The notes: generated by a model from the sequence alone, not told the origin. A DNA stretch of 64,000 nt from Methylomonas rhizoryzae (GCF_008632455.1 NZ_CP043929.1:4154001-4218000); one strand, 5' to 3'. Positions 26,795 through 35,704 are shown, counted from the stretch's first letter. Numbers and translations: made by a program.

Positions 26795-28192
26795 ATGGCT
26801 GAAATTCAAAAACGCAAAAAAGCGCTGTCGGTCAGCCCGCTGAAAGCCAGCCAACCGACCGGCGGCTCCCTGGCCTGTTTAGGTTTCGACAAAGCCATGC
26901 CGATGTTGCACGGCTCGCAAGGCTGTACCGCGTTTGCGAAAGTATTCTTCGTCCGCCATTTCCGCGAGCCGATTCCCTTGCAAACCACCGCGATGGACCA
27001 AGCCAGTTCGGTATTGGGCGCCGACGAAAACGTCATCGAAGGCATTAAAGCCATCGCGGAAAAATCCAACCCGGCCCTGATCGTGGTATTGACCACCGGT
27101 CTGGCCGAAACCCAAGGCTGCGACGTGCACCGCAACGTGCGCGAATTTCGCGACAAGTACCCGGAATACAACCACGTCGCCGTAGTCGCGGTGAATACCC
27201 CGGACTTTTCCGGTTGCGTCGAAAGCGGTTACGCGCTGACGGTATACGAGATCATCAAGGCGCTGGTCCCCGATGCCGCCGAAGCCGGTACCAAACCGGG
27301 CAACCGGCAACGGCAAATCAACGTATTGACCCCGCCGATGCTGACGCCGGGCGACCTGGAAACCTTGCGCGATACCATAGAAATGTTCAACCTACGTCCG
27401 GTGTTCGTACCGGATTTGTCCGAATCCTTGGACGGCGTACTGACCGACGATCCGTTCTCGCCGGTCACCATAGGCGGAACTACAGTCTCGGAAGTCGCCA
27501 CGTTGGGCGAAGCCAAGGCGACCTTCGTCATCGGCCCGTCCTTAAAAAAATGCGGCGATTTATTGCAAGAACGCACCGGTGTACCCACGTTTTATTTCGA
27601 CCATCTGTACGGCCTGGAAGCCAACGACGCCTTGATCTCGACCTTGGCCGACATCAGCGAAATGCCGGTACCGCCGCGCCTGGAGCGTCAGCGCATGCAG
27701 TTGCAAGACGCGATGCTGGATACCCACTTCATGCTCGGCCAGCTGCGAGTAGCCATTGCCTCCGACCCGGATCAATTGAACGCCTTCGTGCATCTGCTGC
27801 AAGCCATGGGTGCGGAAATCGTCGCGGCGGTCGCCCCCGCCAATGCGCCCATCCTGGCGAAAATGCCGGTCGATGCCGTCAAGATCGGCGATTTGGAAGA
27901 TTTGGAAATCACCGCCAAAGAACGCGGCGCCCAGTTGCTGATAGGCAATTCCCACGCAGTGCATAGCGCCGAACGTCTGGAGTTACCGATTTTACGGGTT
28001 GGTTTTCCGTTGTACGACATCATAGGCGGCTACCAAAAAACCTGGATAGGTTACAAAGGTACCCGGCAAACCCTATTCGATCTGGCGAATCTGGTCATCA
28101 ACTTCGCCCACGAAGATATTGAACCTTATTTCTCGCCGTACGCGCAAAAACCGGAACAAGAACTTGCCGCTCACGCGTCGTCATGTCATTAG
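26795..28192 (+). CDS. nifN: Nitrogenase iron-molybdenum cofactor biosynthesis protein NifN
   Basis: NifN is the beta-like subunit of the NifEN scaffold. The 465-residue protein begins near KALSVSPLKASQPTGGSLACLGFDKAMPMLHGSQGC in outline (cysteines at SLACLG and GSQGCT), with TTGLAETQGCDV as a further conserved site. Length is normal. It follows nifE by one base, and its end overlaps the nifX start. Confidence 0.96.
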   Translation: MAEIQKRKKALSVSPLKASQPTGGSLACLGFDKAMPMLHGSQGCTAFAKVFFVRHFREPIPLQTTAMDQASSVLGADENVIEGIKAIAEKSNPALIVVLTTGLAETQGCDVHRNVREFRDKYPEYNHVAVVAVNTPDFSGCVESGYALTVYEIIKALVPDAAEAGTKPGNRQRQINVLTPPMLTPGDLETLRDTIEMFNLRPVFVPDLSESLDGVLTDDPFSPVTIGGTTVSEVATLGEAKATFVIGPSLKKCGDLLQERTGVPTFYFDHLYGLEANDALISTLADISEMPVPPRLERQRMQLQDAMLDTHFMLGQLRVAIASDPDQLNAFVHLLQAMGAEIVAAVAPANAPILAKMPVDAVKIGDLEDLEITAKERGAQLLIGNSHAVHSAERLELPILRVGFPLYDIIGGYQKTWIGYKGTRQTLFDLANLVINFAHEDIEPYFSPYAQKPEQELAAHASSCH

Positions 28193-28668
28193 CCCGCCGT
28201 ATGCAGGTCGTTCTGACCCAAGAACAGAAAATGCCTATGGAAACAGCCATAAAAGTGGCTTTTGCCACCACCGACATGGTGCACGTTAACCAGCACTTCG
28301 GCTCCGCCCGCTCGTTCGCCGTCTACGCCGTCGATCCGGAACAATCCGAAATGCTGGAAGCGGCCCAGTTCGGCGATTTAGCCCAGGACGGCAACGAAGA
28401 TAAATTGTCGGTCAAGCTGCAACTGTTGGAAGGCTGCGCGGCGGTGTACTGCCAAGCCGTCGGCGCGTCGGCGATCAAGCAAATCGTGGCGCAAGGCATA
28501 CAGCCGATCAAAGTACACGAAGGCAGCACGATCAAAGATTTGATTTCGGACTTACAAAACGAAATGAAATCCGGCCCGTCCACCTGGTTGGCAAAAGCGA
28601 TCGGCCGGCACCAAGCTCCCGACCCCAATCGGTTCGACTCGATGGAAGAGGAGGGCTGGGACGAATGA
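28183..28668 (+). CDS. nifX: Nitrogenase cofactor carrier NifX
   Basis: NifX binds and shuttles the FeMo-co precursor between NifB and NifEN. The 161-residue protein has the NifX/NafY/NifB C-terminal fold: KVAFATTDMVHVNQHFGSARSFAVY, then CAAVYCQAVGASAIKQ. I keep the ATG at 28183 because its N-terminus resembles that of Azotobacter NifX. It overlaps nifN by ten bases and has no clear ribosome site, so it is probably coupled. An ATG at 28231 is an alternative. Confidence 0.93.
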   Translation: MSLARRMQVVLTQEQKMPMETAIKVAFATTDMVHVNQHFGSARSFAVYAVDPEQSEMLEAAQFGDLAQDGNEDKLSVKLQLLEGCAAVYCQAVGASAIKQIVAQGIQPIKVHEGSTIKDLISDLQNEMKSGPSTWLAKAIGRHQAPDPNRFDSMEEEGWDE

Positions 28669-28740
28669 GCCAGCCGGCCCGTTTCGTCTTAAGCCGCCAC
28701 CCGGCCATTTTTTAAGCATTTTCACTCATAGGAGAACATT

Positions 28741-29214
28741 ATGTCCCAAGCTGCCCTTGTTATCGAAACCGGCGATCCGTACATGTCGTCCGACGTCGTC
28801 GTCGAGATGATCAAACAACTGCGCGCCTTAGATACTTACGATACTTACGAAGGCTGGTCCGAAGAAAAAATCATCGATCCATTGATCATGACCAAAGAGC
28901 GCAAACGCGAAATTCCCATCGTCGGCGATCCGGACGAAATCACCATGGCCCGGGTCAAAGCCTATTACAACAGCATTGCCTCGCTGGTCGAGAAAAAAGC
29001 CGGCCTGATGGCAGTACCCGTCATCAACATTACCCACGAAGGTTTCGGCCGCGCTTTCGTTCTGGTCGGCAAATTGATCGTGGTCGACAAAACCTTGCGC
29101 GACGTACACCGTTTCGGCTTCCCCAGCCTGGAAGAGATGGCGCAAAAAACCGAGCAAGTCATCGATAAAGCCGCCGCCTTGATCGAGCAATTTAAAGAAG
29201 TTGCGGAAGCGTGA
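28741..29214 (+). CDS. NifX-associated nitrogen fixation protein (DUF269 family)
   Basis: The 157-residue protein matches the family always found after nifX (SDVVVEMIKQLRALDTYDTYEGW; HRFGFPSLEEMAQKTEQVI). Its biochemical role is not settled; genetic context ties it to FeMo-co assembly. AGGAG precedes the ATG, 72 bases after nifX. The next gene starts within ten bases. Confidence 0.93.
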   Translation: MSQAALVIETGDPYMSSDVVVEMIKQLRALDTYDTYEGWSEEKIIDPLIMTKERKREIPIVGDPDEITMARVKAYYNSIASLVEKKAGLMAVPVINITHEGFGRAFVLVGKLIVVDKTLRDVHRFGFPSLEEMAQKTEQVIDKAAALIEQFKEVAEA

Positions 29215-29222
29215 GGTGCAAC

Positions 29223-29438
29223 ATGAGTGACGAAGACATCAAAAAACTGGAAAAAGAAGTGAAGAAAACCAAGCGGCTCGCCGGCGAAGCGGCCATGGAA
29301 CTGCACGACTTGATCGAAGACCGTTTGCCTGACGCCTATGGCGAATTGATGGCCGTAGCGCAAAACACCTACGAGGCTTGCAAAGCGTGGGACGAAGCAA
29401 ACAAGAAATATTTAGCGGCAAGCGCCGAGACTGCCTGA
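29223..29438 (+). CDS. Small nif-associated metalloprotein-like protein (CCE_0567/DUF683 type)
   Basis: The 71-residue, highly charged helical protein (MSDEDIKKLEKEVKKTKRL in outline; LHDLIEDRLPDAYGELM) belongs to the small nif-cluster family related to cyanobacterial CCE_0567. The ATG at 29223 is preferred over the GTG at 29211. It lies between the DUF269 gene and fdxB, the usual order. Its function is unknown. Confidence 0.88.
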   Translation: MSDEDIKKLEKEVKKTKRLAGEAAMELHDLIEDRLPDAYGELMAVAQNTYEACKAWDEANKKYLAASAETA

Positions 29439-29448
29439 GGATACAGTC

Positions 29449-29754
29449 ATGAGTGAATTTGTAACCGGTGTAACCTTTGGCGGCAAGGTCTGGACGCCGT
29501 CTTACGTTGCCGACTTGAATCAGCGCGACTGCATAGGCTGCGGCCGCTGTTTCAAAGTCTGCCCGCGCGACGTGTTCGACTTGATCGAACGCGACGAAGC
29601 CTTTGCCGATGCGGACATGGACGACGATTTCGACGAAGACGATAACACCATGGTCATGAGCTTGAAAAACCCGGCCGATTGCATCGGTTGCCAAGCTTGT
29701 TCCAAAGTGTGTCCCAAGGATTGCTTTACCCACGAGCACAAGCTGGCGGCTTGA
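29449..29754 (+). CDS. fdxB: Nif-specific ferredoxin III (2[4Fe-4S])
   Basis: FdxB is a bacterial-type ferredoxin of nif clusters. The 101-residue protein has two 4Fe-4S motifs, CIGCGRCFKVCP and CIGCQACSKVCP, separated by an acidic loop (ADADMDDDFDEDD). It probably donates electrons to cofactor assembly or nitrogenase. It starts ten bases after the small metalloprotein gene and closes the first nif block. Confidence 0.94.
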   Translation: MSEFVTGVTFGGKVWTPSYVADLNQRDCIGCGRCFKVCPRDVFDLIERDEAFADADMDDDFDEDDNTMVMSLKNPADCIGCQACSKVCPKDCFTHEHKLAA

Positions 29755-30158
29755 CGGGTTTCCTGCCGGCACGCCGACCGGCATTGGGACGAAAATTCCG
29801 GAATCTATCGGACTCGCCGGCAAACTCTCGCAGCTTGCGCAGCCGGTCGTAGATGCGCTGACCAACGCCTGCCGGCTTTGTCAGCGCCCGGTTAAGAACA
29901 GTTCTTAACCTTTCCAACGACGCGGTCATAGGCTTCCGGCAGCACCCTGCCCGTTTAAGGCTTGAATCGCGCGACAATCCGGGCCGCCCCGGCGAGTCAA
30001 CTCGGCAAATATCCGAGGAATGCGCCTGCGCCGCATGGCGTGACGGACCGTCCGAATTTGTCGAGTGCTTGCAAGCGCACGGCCCAAACCAGCCGGAAAA
30101 CGGCTGAACCTAGCGAATTTGGTAGTCCCCAGTCATTTCTAAATTGAGGAGCAATACA
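29755..30158. other. Gap within the nif block, with a perfect dyad
   Basis: No convincing gene was seen on either strand in these 404 bases. A hairpin TGCCGG/CCGGCA follows the fdxB stop, and a perfect 10+1+10 palindrome lies at 29890-29910. I found no GG-N10-GC sigma-54 site in front of the next gene. Confidence 0.55.
29890..29910. repeat. Perfect inverted repeat, possible operator
   Basis: GGTTAAGAAC-A-GTTCTTAACC is symmetrical with a one-base centre and has only three T residues after it. It looks more like a binding site than a terminator. Confidence 0.6.
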
Positions 30159-30482
30159 ATGCCACGCCCCGAAAAACACGTATTCGTCTGCACCCAACAA
30201 CGCCCGCAAGGACACCCGCGCGGTTCCTGCGGCCAAGTAGGCTGCGCCGAAGTGATGAACGAATTCATGAACGAAATTCAAGCCCGCAACCTGTACGAAA
30301 GAATAGGCTTGACCAATACCGGCTGCATGGGGCCTTGCATGACGGGACCTAGCGTACTGGTGTATCCGGAAGGCATTATGTACGGCCACGTCAAGAAAGA
30401 AGACGTTAAAACCATTGTGGAACAGCATCTTTTAGGCGGTACCCCGGTTGAAGCGCTGAAAGTTCCGCCGGAAGTGTGGTAA
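30159..30482 (+). CDS. Thioredoxin-like [2Fe-2S] ferredoxin
   Basis: The 107-residue protein has the thioredoxin-like 2Fe-2S pattern: an N-terminal VCTQQRPQGHPRGSCG with two cysteines and a C-terminal NTGCMGPCMTGP with two more. Relatives in Azotobacter (FeSII/Shethna protein, FdI of nif regions) protect or serve nitrogenase. GAGGAG precedes the start at 30159. It opens the second nif-associated gene run. Confidence 0.88.
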   Translation: MPRPEKHVFVCTQQRPQGHPRGSCGQVGCAEVMNEFMNEIQARNLYERIGLTNTGCMGPCMTGPSVLVYPEGIMYGHVKKEDVKTIVEQHLLGGTPVEALKVPPEVW

Positions 30483-30484
30483 CC

Positions 30485-30991
30485 ATGCAAGCGACTCCGT
30501 TATTCGAAGAACGGGTGCTGTTTAGCCCGAATATTCCCAAGGCCGTCAACGAGCTGCTGCAAGCCGCCGTGGCGGCCAGCCACGCCGATAAACCGCGCGC
30601 GGAACAACTGTTCAAACAAGCCCAGGCAGCCGATCCCAGTTGCTTACAAACCTATTTTGCCCTGTATAAATTTTATTTTTACCAAGGCAGATTACAGGAA
30701 GCCGAACGGGAAGCCTTGGCCGCCTTGGAACAGGCCGCCGCGCTCGGCGAGTTTCCCAACGATTATCGGCGCTTGGCCAACGAAGCCGCACAATGGGACA
30801 TGTACGCCAGCGAGACGCATTTGTTTTATTTGTATTCGCTGAAAGCCTTATCCTTCATCAAACTGCGTAGCGGCCAAGAAGAGCAATCGCGCGAAATCTT
30901 GAGCAAGATACGCATTCTGGACCCGGAAGACCGCTGCGGGGCCTCGGTAATCATGACTCTGGCGGCGGCGCTGGACGAGGAAAACGCATGA
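30485..30991 (+). CDS. TPR-like nif-associated protein
   Basis: The 168-residue protein has alternating helix patterns of TPR type (PRAEQLFKQAQAADPSC; LYKFYFYQGRLQEAEREAL). It begins two bases after the ferredoxin stop and overlaps the next gene by four bases, so it belongs to the same transcript. No enzymatic motif is visible; a scaffold role is inferred. Confidence 0.75.
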   Translation: MQATPLFEERVLFSPNIPKAVNELLQAAVAASHADKPRAEQLFKQAQAADPSCLQTYFALYKFYFYQGRLQEAEREALAALEQAAALGEFPNDYRRLANEAAQWDMYASETHLFYLYSLKALSFIKLRSGQEEQSREILSKIRILDPEDRCGASVIMTLAAALDEENA

Positions 30992-31362
30992 GCGAAGTCA
31001 GCGAACATATCGAAGCCAGACGCGAATTCGGCCAGGCGGTGTGCAAACGCATAGGCGAAAACATTGCCAAATTGGGCTTCGCGCCCGAAGAGGGCGTCAG
31101 CGCTCCCGAATTCGACGGCGCCGAATTCAGTCTGGTCGTCGACCCCTACACCCAAAGCCAAGACCTGGTCGGATACTGGTACAATCCCGGTAAACAACGT
31201 ATCGGACAGATCAAGTTTCACGGCGACGGCAGTTTTTATGCCGAATACGACGTAGTAAAACCGCATCCCCGTAAAAAACAATTTTTCGTCGAAGCGATCA
31301 ACGCTTGGGGCCAGCAAGACAACATCAAAACCGAAGCCAAGTTGTTGGATGTACCCGAATAG
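30988..31362 (+). CDS. Nif-associated protein of unknown function
   Basis: I do not recognise this 124-residue protein. It has no signal peptide or metal motif and a beta-rich central part (QIKFHGDGSFYAEYDVVKPHPRKKQFFVEAI). It overlaps the TPR-like gene by ATGA and precedes the DUF364-like gene by eight bases. A role linked to nitrogen fixation is inferred from context only. Confidence 0.7.
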   Translation: MSEVSEHIEARREFGQAVCKRIGENIAKLGFAPEEGVSAPEFDGAEFSLVVDPYTQSQDLVGYWYNPGKQRIGQIKFHGDGSFYAEYDVVKPHPRKKQFFVEAINAWGQQDNIKTEAKLLDVPE

Positions 31363-31370
31363 AGGCCTAA

Positions 31371-32348
31371 ATGGCGCACCCTAAGCATATTTACGAATTG
31401 CTGTTGGACCATTGCAGTACCGATGCGCTATTGGAGCATCTCACCATCGGCTTGGTATGGACTTATTGCAAAAACAGCGATGCCAACGGCATCGGCTTGG
31501 CGATGAGCCCCGGCACCTCGATACGCACCCTGTCCTGGTCCGGCGAGTTAAACGGCAAACCCATCGTCGATCTGGCCGCCTGGGTGGAAGAATGGAACCT
31601 GTATCAAGCCACGGTCGGCATGGCCGCGCTCAACAGCTGCATCAATAGCCGGCCGCTACCGGATTCGGTGCCGGTCATCCGCTGCCAGGAAAACGGCAAT
31701 TTATCGGTGTTCGAACACTTTCTGCCGCAGCTGTTGGGTAAGAAAGTCGTCGTGATCGGCCATTACCCCGGCATAGAGCGCTACCAAAACCAAATGCTGC
31801 TCAGCGTGCTGGAAAAGTATCCGGTCGCGGAAGACCTGCCGGATTCTGCCTGCGAATTCTTATTGCCGACCGCCGACTGGGTATTTTTGACCGCCAGCTC
31901 GATTACCAATAAAACCTTCCCCCGCCTGGCCGAATTGGCACAACACGCCACCACCGTGCTGATGGGGCCTACCGTACCTTGGTTGCCGCATTTACACGAA
32001 TTCGGCATCGATTACCTGGCCGGCGTCGAAATATTGGATCCGGAAAACCTTTATCACACCGTCGCCCAGGGCGGCGGCGTACGCATATTCGGCAACGGCT
32101 TGCGCTACCGGATTGCCGACTTGACCCCAGCCAACAGCATAATCTGGCTGAAACGGCAAATCGCCGACTGTGCCGCCGAAAGAGCCGCGCTGACCCAAGA
32201 AATGGAAAGCTGGTATGCCGCAGGCAACCTCAGCCGCTTCCCCAAATACGCTTTGCTGGAGCGGGTAAACGCGCGTTTGTCGCAGTTGGACAGTAGCTAC
32301 AAACCGTTGTGGGACAAATACGGCGCGGTATCGGCGCATCTTCACTAA
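31371..32348 (+). CDS. DUF364-like (Rossmann, heavy-metal chelation) protein
   Basis: The 325-residue protein resembles the DUF4213/DUF364 family, whose C-terminal part is a Rossmann-like domain seen near metal transport and cofactor genes. Matching features are GKKVVVIGHYPGIER, ADWVFLTASSITNKTFPRL and TVLMGPTVPWLP. A helical tail of about 70 residues follows. Its place in a nif run suggests work with Mo, Fe or a cofactor, which is inference. Confidence 0.72.
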   Translation: MAHPKHIYELLLDHCSTDALLEHLTIGLVWTYCKNSDANGIGLAMSPGTSIRTLSWSGELNGKPIVDLAAWVEEWNLYQATVGMAALNSCINSRPLPDSVPVIRCQENGNLSVFEHFLPQLLGKKVVVIGHYPGIERYQNQMLLSVLEKYPVAEDLPDSACEFLLPTADWVFLTASSITNKTFPRLAELAQHATTVLMGPTVPWLPHLHEFGIDYLAGVEILDPENLYHTVAQGGGVRIFGNGLRYRIADLTPANSIIWLKRQIADCAAERAALTQEMESWYAAGNLSRFPKYALLERVNARLSQLDSSYKPLWDKYGAVSAHLH

Positions 32349-32349
32349 T

Positions 32350-32793
32350 ATGACTGCCGATGAAGTATTTGCTCGTCACCGCCTTTTGCTGTTTTATAAA
32401 GGCGACATCAGCGCGTTGATGTTGTTTGCCCAGCAAAGCAACGGCAGCGTATGCTTTCCGGAGTCGTTGCCGCCGTTGTCCAGCCCGCTCGATCCGGAAG
32501 AATTCGACAACGCCAAGGTCAGCATGCATCCGGCCATCTTGCTGAACCGCATCAATCAAATGATGGGTTTCGACAACGAGCTGTTGCGCATCGAATCCGG
32601 CGAAGGCGAACCGGTAGACGCGCCCGGCGGCGTCATCGTCGTGCACATGGCCCGCTTCATGCTGCTCGATCCGCCGCACAAGCTGCTGCAAAGCCGCGAT
32701 TGCCACTTGCGCACCCTGCCGGAATTGCGCGGCCGCCCACCCGCGGAAATGGAACTGCTGCGGCGCGCTTATATCCGCGTCATGGAGGGCTGA
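32350..32793 (+). CDS. Nif-associated protein of unknown function
   Basis: I do not recognise this 147-residue protein. It is predicted cytosolic, with one cysteine-containing early segment (GSVCFPESLPPLSSPLDPEE) and a hydrophobic core GGVIVVHMARFMLLDPP. It starts one base after the DUF364-like gene ends, and its stop abuts the ATG of the next gene, so the three are co-translated. Confidence 0.68.
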   Translation: MTADEVFARHRLLLFYKGDISALMLFAQQSNGSVCFPESLPPLSSPLDPEEFDNAKVSMHPAILLNRINQMMGFDNELLRIESGEGEPVDAPGGVIVVHMARFMLLDPPHKLLQSRDCHLRTLPELRGRPPAEMELLRRAYIRVMEG

Positions 32794-34029
32794 ATGTTCG
32801 ACTTCATGGACATGGCATTCGGCCAAACGTCGGCGATGCCGGCTGCCGACGGCCCTTACATTCCCGACGCCGCCGAATGCATGCGCTGCGGCATGTGCGT
32901 CAGCGGCTGCCCCACCTTCCGCTTGTTTCAAATAGACGAAGAAACCCCGCGCCGACGCATCCGCACCATCAGCAAAATCCTGGTGGAAAAGGCCGAGGTA
33001 TCCGCCGACGAATTAACCCACCTGAACAATTGCGTGCAATGCCGGGCCTGCGAAGCCATCTGTCCCAGCCGCATGGCCTACGGCCGATTGTTCGACCAAG
33101 CGCAAGCTGCATTGCAGATCCAGCCCGGCGGCTGGGGACGCTGGGCATTGCGCCTGATCGAGAACAAAAAGGCCCGAAACCGCTTGCAACCCTTGATTGC
33201 CTTGTATTTGAAATCCGGCCTGCGCCGGCCTTTGCAAAAATCCGGGCTACTGGCTGCCATCGGCTTGGCGGATGCGGAGGCCATCACCACGATGCCGACA
33301 CTAGTCGCCTTGAAAACCGTCTATCCCGTTGCCGCACCGCGCGGCAAAGTAGCGTTGTTTACCGGCTGCGTAGGCGAACATTACGACCGGGAGAGCTTAA
33401 GCGCCGCCATTCGCATCTTGAATGCCATCGGTTTCGAGGTACTGGTGCCCGAGCAACAAGGCTGTTGCGGGGCGGTCCACCAACATAACGGCCAAGCCGC
33501 CGACGCGCTAATCGCCAACAATCTGGCCGCCTTCGCCAATCCGGACGTGGACGCGGTAGTGCATTGCGCCACCGGCTGCGGAGCCATGCTGAGCGAATAT
33601 CCCGACGAAGACCCGGCCGCCGCCAGCTTCAAGCAACGCTTGGCCGATGTTAACGACTTCGTGCTACAGCATTGGCCCGAACACTTGGCCTTGGCGCCCC
33701 TCAATGCCAAGGCCGCGGTTCACGAACCCTGCTCGCAGCGCAACGTGCTGAAAAACCGGCAAAGCGTCTACGCTTTACTCGGCAAAATCCCCGGTCTGGA
33801 AGTCTCGCCGCTGCCGGATAACCAGCTTTGCTGCGGCGCCGGCGGCAGTTACATGCTGAGCCATCCGGAGAACGCCAAGCAGATTCGACAAATGAAAGTC
33901 CAAGCCGTCAGTCAAACCCCGGCCGACTGGCTGTTAAGCAGCAATTATGCCTGCGCGGCCTTTCTATCCGTCGGCGCCGGCCGCTTCTGCCATCCTCTAT
34001 CCTTGATTGCCCGCCAGCTTCCCGCGTGA
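32794..34029 (+). CDS. GlcF-like iron-sulfur electron-transfer protein
   Basis: The 411-residue protein has the domain order of glycolate oxidase subunit GlcF: two 4Fe-4S motifs (CMRCGMCVSGCP, CVQCRACEAICP), then two CCG domains (GCVGEHYDRES to GCCGAVHQHNG; EPCSQRNVLKN to CCGAGGSYM). GlcD and GlcE are not nearby. It abuts a nif-associated gene with no gap, so it may be a dedicated electron carrier of the nif run rather than part of glycolate oxidase. A true glycolate role cannot be excluded. Confidence 0.82.
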   Translation: MFDFMDMAFGQTSAMPAADGPYIPDAAECMRCGMCVSGCPTFRLFQIDEETPRRRIRTISKILVEKAEVSADELTHLNNCVQCRACEAICPSRMAYGRLFDQAQAALQIQPGGWGRWALRLIENKKARNRLQPLIALYLKSGLRRPLQKSGLLAAIGLADAEAITTMPTLVALKTVYPVAAPRGKVALFTGCVGEHYDRESLSAAIRILNAIGFEVLVPEQQGCCGAVHQHNGQAADALIANNLAAFANPDVDAVVHCATGCGAMLSEYPDEDPAAASFKQRLADVNDFVLQHWPEHLALAPLNAKAAVHEPCSQRNVLKNRQSVYALLGKIPGLEVSPLPDNQLCCGAGGSYMLSHPENAKQIRQMKVQAVSQTPADWLLSSNYACAAFLSVGAGRFCHPLSLIARQLPA

Positions 34030-34222
34030 CGCTCCGGCCTTTACGCGGCCCAACATTAAAATCAGGTTAATACCCGCCCAAACCATTGACGGATCCGCAT
34101 ATTTCGGACTACTGTCCTAGCGGGCGAGCCAACCGGCTCTTTCGCGCCCAACCGCAATTCTCGAATACGCGCGGTCCGTTCAAACAACCGCGCGCCCCAT
34201 CAGCCATTGGGAGAAAACATGT

Positions 34223-35044
34223 ATGCAGCAGTCATCAACCATTAAAATCGTTCTTGCCGCAGCGCTCCTCGGATACGCTGCCGTTGCTGCGGCGGCTCCG
34301 GAAATGCGCGTCAGCGGCCGCGTCGAGCTGGACGGCACATTTCCGCCGTTCGATTCTTTCTTGAGCGATACGGAAACCGGCACACCCGAATTCACCCGCT
34401 CAGCGATCGAAGTCAGCGATCAACAAACCGGGGTATGGGAATATCTGGCCCGCGTCGACAGCAGCGTGCCCAAGTTGCAAGTCGCCGGCTCGCTGACCAA
34501 CAGTAGCGACAGCACGCTCGGCGACATCGAACTCGGCGCGCTGAATGCGTTCGCCAGTTACACCGACACCATTACCCTGACGCCGAACACCAGCGATCCC
34601 TATTTGGTCACCATCGACATGGTGGTAGACGGTGACCTGCAAATCGACGGCAGCAGCTCGCGGGCCGGCGCCGGCTTGATCATCACCCCGCTAGGCCAAC
34701 TGCAATCCTTCGATTTCAGCAACTACACCACGACCGGCATCGTGCACGACGTCCTGACCGCGCAATATCAATTCAGCGGCGAAGCGGTGTTCGACCTAAA
34801 TAGCAACCTGCAATTCACGATTTCGCAAATCGATCCCGGAGTCACCGCATCCGGCGACTTCAGCAACACCGCCATCATCAACTTGCTGATCACCACCCTG
34901 AACGGCGACCCGCTACCGGCCGGAACGATAGAGGTGAGCAGCGCATCCGGGTTCTTCGACACCGCCCCGGTGCCGGTGCCAGCCAGCTTGCCATTGTTCC
35001 TGGCCGGACTCGTCGGCGTGTTTAACGTCAGACGCAAGGCTTGA
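34223..35044 (+). CDS. Secreted protein with VPLPA/PEP-CTERM-like sorting tail
   Basis: The 273-residue protein has a signal peptide (IKIVLAAALLGYAAVAAAAPE), a beta-rich body with many Thr/Ser and a C-terminal sorting-type tail: PVPVPASLPLF, a hydrophobic stretch and a final RRKA. Such tails are handled by exosortase and the protein goes to the surface or matrix. GGGAG precedes the ATG. It is the first of three such proteins within 6.4 kb. The body is not recognised. Confidence 0.78.
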   Translation: MQQSSTIKIVLAAALLGYAAVAAAAPEMRVSGRVELDGTFPPFDSFLSDTETGTPEFTRSAIEVSDQQTGVWEYLARVDSSVPKLQVAGSLTNSSDSTLGDIELGALNAFASYTDTITLTPNTSDPYLVTIDMVVDGDLQIDGSSSRAGAGLIITPLGQLQSFDFSNYTTTGIVHDVLTAQYQFSGEAVFDLNSNLQFTISQIDPGVTASGDFSNTAIINLLITTLNGDPLPAGTIEVSSASGFFDTAPVPVPASLPLFLAGLVGVFNVRRKA

Positions 35045-35403
35045 TCGGCCGGTGGGCGGTTCCAACCCGTCTTGAGCCGGGCACACGCTTACGGCCGCCC
35101 GCCAGCGGATTAAAATCTCCCCTGCGCCGGGCCGTCGATGCCAAATGGTTACCGATCCCGGCCGCTTAGCCTAGCCATCGATCGTCACCTTAGGGCCGGG
35201 CCATACACACCCGGTCCCGCACGGGATGTTTGCTGCCGTGTCCAAAGGCTGTCACCTGCTTGTAAGCAGGCTGGCTCCGCTCGGTTAGCCAGGCGATCCC
35301 GCCGGGCTAACCGGCTCACCGGGCCGGATGGGACCTCAGGCGAAAGCCCGGGAAGCTGCCGGCAAAGCCGGGTTGGCGGGCGTTGGCTAGCAAAGTTACT
35401 GCG
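35045..35403. other. Gap upstream of the IS66 relic, no gene recognised
   Basis: The stretch is GC-rich and full of short inverted repeats, for example CCTGCTT/AAGCAGG near 35250. Reading frames are present on both strands but none resembles a protein I know. It may be decayed mobile DNA flanking the tnpB remnant. Confidence 0.45.
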
Positions 35404-35704
35404 ATGTCCGGCTTGATCGGTTATCCATCGCAGATTTGGGTAGCCGTAGCCCCCGGTCGACATGCGGCGCGGCCTGGATGGTTTGTCGGCGATCATGCAG
35501 CACAGTCCGGGGCATGCGCCTTGCGCCGGCTCGGCTGTCATCTTCCGCAATCGAACCGGCAATCGCTTGCGCGTGCTGCTGTGGAATGGCAGTGGCGTCC
35601 GGTTATATCAGCGCCGATTGCATCAGGGCAGCTTTGTCCCGCCCAAGGCCCATGATGCGGTGTTTGCGCTCGATCAGACTCAACTCAAAACTCTGCATTA
35701 TTAA
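35404..35704 (+). pseudogene. tnpB: Decayed IS66-family TnpB (accessory transposition protein)
   Basis: In two overlapping frames the sequence reads as an IS66 TnpB. The first frame gives MSGLIGYPSQIWVAVAP. The second gives VDMRRGLDGLSAIMQ, then VIFRNRTGNRLRVLLWNGSG, RLYQRRLHQGSF and a premature end. One extra C in the CCCCC run at about 35450-35454 accounts for the shift. Intact TnpB is about 115 residues, so the end is also lost. No tnpA or tnpC remains nearby. Confidence 0.75.

Noticed and set aside
29726..29977. 83-residue frame on the minus strand in the nif gap
   Set aside because: It overlaps the end of fdxB, has no ribosome site and resembles nothing known.
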